Shown here piece by piece: positions 16,034 to 22,858 of a stretch of 22,858 nucleotides of DNA. A program made the position numbers and the translations under genes. This DNA is from JBFKUL01 sp041635755 (lineage in GTDB: Bacteria > Pseudomonadota > Gammaproteobacteria > Burkholderiales > SG8-39): contig JBFKUL010000013.1 of NCBI GenBank assembly GCA_041635755.1, positions 1 through 22,858 of the forward strand, in the 5' to 3' direction. Within the stretch, counting starts at the first letter, position 1. The number at the start of each line of letters is the position of its first letter. The notes beneath the pieces were generated by a model. It had not been told where the DNA came from, did not search any database, and saw nothing but the letters and a program-made list of their open reading frames with translations.

Positions 16034-16058
16034 CACATCCACCCCTGGAGTCGTCGTT

Positions 16059-17196
16059 TTGGCTGCGCAAGAACCCGCCGTACTCGTCCTGGCCGACGGG
16101 ACGGTGTTCAGGGGCCGCTCGGTCGGCGCGCACGGCAGTTCGGCCGGTGAAGTGGTGTTCAACACCGCGATCACCGGCTACCAGGAGATCCTCACGGATC
16201 CTTCGTACTGCCGCCAGCTCGTCACCCTGACGTACCCGCACATCGGCAACACCGGCGTAAACGCCGAGGACGAGGAATCCAAGCAGATCTTCGCCGCGGG
16301 CCTCGTCGTGCGCGACGTGCCGTCGCTCGTCTCGAGCTGGCGCTCGCAGCGCAGCCTCACCGATTACCTGGTGGCGCACAAGGTCGTCGCCATCGCCGAC
16401 ATCGATACCCGTCGCCTGACGCGCATCCTGCGCGAGCGCGGTGCGCAGAACGGCTGCGTGATGGCCGGCCGAGTGGACGAAGCCAGGGCGCTGAGCGAAG
16501 CGCGCGCCTTTCCCGGGTTGGCGGGGATGGATCTCGCCAAGGTGGTTTCCACCCCGCGGTCCTACGAGTGGCGCGAGGGCGCGTGGGTGCTGGGCAAGGG
16601 CCATCGGCAGGACGCCGAGTCGCGCCACCATGTCGTGGCGTTCGACTACGGCATTAAGCGCAACATCCTGCGCCTGATGGTCGAGCGCGGCGCGCGGGTC
16701 ACAGTGCTGCCCGCGCAGGCGAGCGCCAAGGACGCGCTCGCGCTCAAGCCCGACGGCGTGTTCCTGTCGAACGGGCCGGGCGATCCCGAGCCCTGCGATT
16801 ACGCCATTCGCGCGATCCGCGAGCTGCTCGAGGAGCGCGAGCTTCCCGTGTTCGGCATCTGCCTGGGCCACCAGCTCATGGGCCTCGCCTCGGGGGCGAA
16901 GACTGTGAAGATGAAGTTCGGCCACCACGGCGCCAATCACCCGGTCAAGGATCTCGACAGCGGCAAGGTCGTGATCACCAGCCAGAACCACGGCTTCGCG
17001 GTCGATCCGGCGAGCCTGCCGGCGACGCTGCGCCCCACGCACATATCGCTGTTCGACGGCTCGCTGCAGGGCCTCGCGCGCACCGACCGCCCGGCGTTCT
17101 GCTTCCAGGGCCATCCCGAGGCGAGCCCCGGTCCGCACGACATCGGCTACCTGTTCGATCGCTTTGCCGCGCTCATGGACGAACGCAAGCCCCGCC

Positions 17197-17204
<8 letters not shown>
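16059..17204 (+). CDS. carA: Carbamoyl-phosphate synthase small (glutaminase) subunit
   Basis: A 381-residue subunit that hydrolyses glutamine and passes ammonia to CarB, supplying carbamoyl phosphate for arginine and pyrimidines. The N-terminal CPSase domain starts at AVLVLADGTVFRGRSVG and includes GEVVFNTAITGYQEILTDPSY. The class I glutaminase domain has the catalytic triad C268 (FGICLGHQ), H352 and E354 (QGHPEASPGPHD). The start is TTG at 16059, with GGAG (16047-16050) 8 nt upstream; no in-frame ATG gives a complete N-terminus. It overlaps carB by 8 nt (ATGCCTAA), indicating coupling for a 1:1 complex. The leader holds an attenuator-like hairpin. Confidence 0.97.
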
Positions 17205-20424
<3,220 letters not shown>

Positions 20425-20436
20425 ACCTGGGATCCT

Positions 20437-20913
20437 ATGGCGAAGACACCGATCACCATCCGAGGCGCCCAGCTGCTGCGCAACGAGTTGCAGCGGCTGA
20501 AGTCGGTCGAGCGTCCGAACGCGATCTCGGCGATCGCGGACGCGCGCTCGCACGGGGACCTATCCGAAAACGCCGAGTATGAAGCGGCGCGCGACCGGCA
20601 GAGCTTTCTCGAAGGGCGCATTGCCGAGATCGAGGCGAAGCTCGCCAACGCGCAGATCATCGATCCGCGCCTGGTCGACGCGGACGGGCGCTGCGTATTC
20701 GGCGCGACCGTCGATCTGGAGTCGGAGCTCGACGGGGAGAGCGTCACCTACCAGATCGTCGGCGAGGACGAGGCCGACATCAAGGAACGGCGCATCTCGA
20801 TCAGCTCACCGATCGCCCGCGCGCTGATCGGGAAGTACGCCGGTGACGTGGTCGAGGTGCAGGCGCCGGGCGGCGTGAAGCGCTTCGAGATTCTCGACGT
20901 CCGCTACGAGTAG
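20437..20913 (+). CDS. greA: Transcription elongation factor GreA
   Basis: A 158-residue factor that enters the RNA polymerase secondary channel and stimulates cleavage of backtracked RNA. The N-terminal coiled coil contains GDLSENAEYEAARDRQ with the catalytic acidic tip residues D41 and E44. The C-terminal FKBP-like domain ends ARALIGKYAGDVVEVQAPGG. The length is standard. It lies 12 nt after carB and is probably co-transcribed with it. Its last 113 nt are antisense to the 3' end of yhbY. Confidence 0.97.
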   Translation: MAKTPITIRGAQLLRNELQRLKSVERPNAISAIADARSHGDLSENAEYEAARDRQSFLEGRIAEIEAKLANAQIIDPRLVDADGRCVFGATVDLESELDGESVTYQIVGEDEADIKERRISISSPIARALIGKYAGDVVEVQAPGGVKRFEILDVRYE

Positions 20914-21214
20914 GCGCGGGCGGCGCGGCGGGCGGTTCGTCCGGCGGCGCTGGACGGTAAAGGACGAAAACCTTGCCAATCTCCTGGACCGCGCACGCGC
21001 CGGTCGCTTCAACGAGCGACGCGAGCATCCGGGCCCGGGCGTCGCGGTCGGCCGCACCGGCCCGCACCTTGATCAGCTGGTGTGCGCAAAGCGCGCGCTC
21101 GATTTCGCTCAGCACTTGCGCGCTCAGACCCTTGTCGCCGATGATGACCACTGGATCAAGCTTGTGCGCGCGTGCCCGCAACGCGCGCCGCTCGGCGCCC
21201 GATAATTCGACCAT
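20801..21214 (-). CDS. yhbY: RNA-binding ribosome assembly factor YhbY, with extended basic C-terminus
   Basis: A CRM-domain protein involved in 50S subunit assembly. Residues 1-87 are the conserved domain: ELSGAERRALRARAHKLDPVVIIGDKGLS, then EIERALCAHQLIKVRA and EIGKVFVLYR. The family is usually about 95-100 residues; here the frame continues to 137 with a Pro-rich then Arg/Ser-rich tail (SGRRESRSASRRPAPAPRPR). Residues 101-137 lie antisense to greA, and their composition may simply reflect the absence of a stop codon in the overlap. The start at 21214 (MVELSG) matches the family; an ATG 39 nt upstream would lie inside rlmE. Only 16 nt separate it from divergent rlmE. Confidence 0.92.
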   Translation of the reverse strand: MVELSGAERRALRARAHKLDPVVIIGDKGLSAQVLSEIERALCAHQLIKVRAGAADRDARARMLASLVEATGACAVQEIGKVFVLYRPAPPDEPPAAPPAPTRSGRRESRSASRRPAPAPRPRHRRTSRSARGRSVS

Positions 21215-21230
21215 GCGGCGAGTGTAGGCA

Positions 21231-21881
21231 ATGGCCGCCTCCAAATCCAGCAAGCAATGGCTACGCCGGCACGTCAGCGACCCCTACGTCAAGCAGGCGA
21301 AGGCGCAGGGTTACCGTTCGCGCGCTGCCTACAAGCTGCTCGAGCTGGATGCCAAGGATCGGCTGCTGCGCGCGGGTGCGAGAGTCGTAGATCTGGGCGC
21401 AGCGCCTGGCGGCTGGGCGCAGGTCGCGGCGCAGAAAGTCGGACCCTCCGGACGGGTGGTGGCGATTGATCTCCTTGAAATCGCCCCCATTTCAGGCGTT
21501 GTGACGCTGTGCGGAGACGTGCGCAAGGCTGCAGTGCTCAAGACGACGCGCGCAGCGCTTCAAGGCGACGCCGATGCAGTGCTGTCGGATCTTTCGCCCA
21601 ACCTGTCGGGCATTGCCGACGTCGACCAGGCGCGCGCGGCGGAGCTGGTCGTCCTCGCCATGGGTTTTGCGCTCGAGGTACTGAAACCAAGTGGCATATT
21701 CGTGGTCAAGGTATTTCAGGGCGAGGCGTTCAAGGGCGTTCTCGCCGGCGCGAAATCGGCGTTCGCGTCGGTAACGATCCGCAAACCTGGTGCATCGCGT
21801 GGTGAATCGCGCGAGACCTATCTGCTCGCGCGAGGTCCAAAAGGCGGATCGAAGCGCCCAACGCAGACCCAGGACGGTTAG
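21231..21881 (+). CDS. rlmE: 23S rRNA 2'-O-methyltransferase RlmE (FtsJ/RrmJ)
   Basis: A 216-residue SAM-dependent enzyme that methylates U2552 (E. coli numbering) of 23S rRNA in the late 50S particle. The SAM motif is VVDLGAAPGGWAQVA (residues 52-66). The catalytic K-D-K-E tetrad is K35 (AAYKLLE), D120 (LSDLSPN), K160 (VVKVFQG) and E195 (SRETYLL), with spacings close to those of E. coli RrmJ (38, 124, 164, 199). The C-terminal tail is basic (GPKGGSKRP). It is divergent from yhbY and followed by ftsH after 83 nt, the classical order. Any promoter must lie inside yhbY; GATAAT at 21201-21206 is the best -10 candidate. Confidence 0.96.
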   Translation: MAASKSSKQWLRRHVSDPYVKQAKAQGYRSRAAYKLLELDAKDRLLRAGARVVDLGAAPGGWAQVAAQKVGPSGRVVAIDLLEIAPISGVVTLCGDVRKAAVLKTTRAALQGDADAVLSDLSPNLSGIADVDQARAAELVVLAMGFALEVLKPSGIFVVKVFQGEAFKGVLAGAKSAFASVTIRKPGASRGESRETYLLARGPKGGSKRPTQTQDG

Positions 21882-21923
21882 CCTGGCGGGTAAGGCGCCC
21901 TTCTTGAGGTGCAGGATCGGCGT

Positions 21924-21936
21924 TAGAATGGCCATT
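21924..21936 (+). promoter_or_regulatory. Candidate -10 box and 10-bp palindrome before ftsH
   Basis: TAGAAT (21924-21929) could be a -10 box with a weak TTCTTG -35 about 17 bp upstream. The perfect palindrome AATGGCCATT (21927-21936) overlaps it and the expected start site. No sigma-32-type boxes are seen in the gap, although ftsH is a heat-shock gene in E. coli. Confidence 0.35.
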
Positions 21937-21964
21937 GCCGCATAGCGCGGGAAGGAGCAAGTTC

Positions 21965-22858
<894 letters not shown>

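Noticed and set aside
16008..16046. AGGGG/CCCCT pairing in the carA leader as an antiterminator
   Set aside because: The 3' partner (16042-16046) lies after the U-tract, so it could not form in time to prevent termination, and it is only 5 bp.
21882..21964. A sigma-32 promoter for ftsH, as in E. coli
   Set aside because: CTTGAG is present near 21903, but no CCCCAT-type -10 box lies at a proper distance.

Overview
The window is a GC-rich chromosomal stretch of housekeeping genes, almost certainly from a betaproteobacterium. The reasons are gene order and regulation. A grpE-dnaK-dnaJ cluster carries sigma-32-type promoters but sits close to an hrcA gene; enteric bacteria have the former and lack the latter. 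hrcA-hemH, nadK-recN, fur/bamE, dapB-carA-carB-greA and yhbY/rlmE-ftsH follow the beta/gamma-proteobacterial arrangement. The genus cannot be named from this sequence alone. I see no phage, insertion sequence, tRNA, rRNA or CRISPR array.

Layout. 1-1777 (minus): a two-gene envelope operon, a secreted TPR protein with an NTF2-like C-terminus followed by a truncated L,D-transpeptidase. 1954-3318 (plus): cysS. 3326-4456 (minus): an orphan periplasmic substrate-binding protein with a promoter/operator-like upstream region. 4778-8619 (minus): dnaJ, dnaK and grpE, read as grpE-dnaK-dnaJ, with near-consensus sigma-32 promoters before grpE and dnaK. 8712-9422 (plus): a DUF2249-like/hemerythrin protein that shares its stop region with convergent hemH. 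9419-11535 (minus): hrcA-hemH. 11659-14211 (plus): nadK-recN. 14227-14685 (minus): fur. 14757-15919 (plus): bamE-dapB, overlapping by 4 nt. 16059-20913 (plus): carA-carB-greA, where carA is preceded by a TATAAT box and then a textbook intrinsic-terminator hairpin. 20801-21214 (minus): yhbY, whose 3' end lies antisense to greA. 21231-21881 (plus): rlmE. 21965 to the edge (plus): ftsH, truncated.

Functional themes are protein quality control (DnaK system, HrcA, FtsH), ribosome maturation (YhbY, RlmE), iron and haem (Fur, HemH, hemerythrin), envelope assembly (BamE, L,D-transpeptidase module), lysine/peptidoglycan precursor synthesis (DapB) and carbamoyl phosphate for arginine and pyrimidines (CarAB).

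No wholly new system stands out. The observations most worth checking are the carA leader attenuator candidate, the operator-like array before the orphan binding protein, the two-gene TPR/NTF2 plus L,D-transpeptidase module, the overprinted greA/yhbY ends, and the tight gene junctions around the DUF2249-hemerythrin gene.
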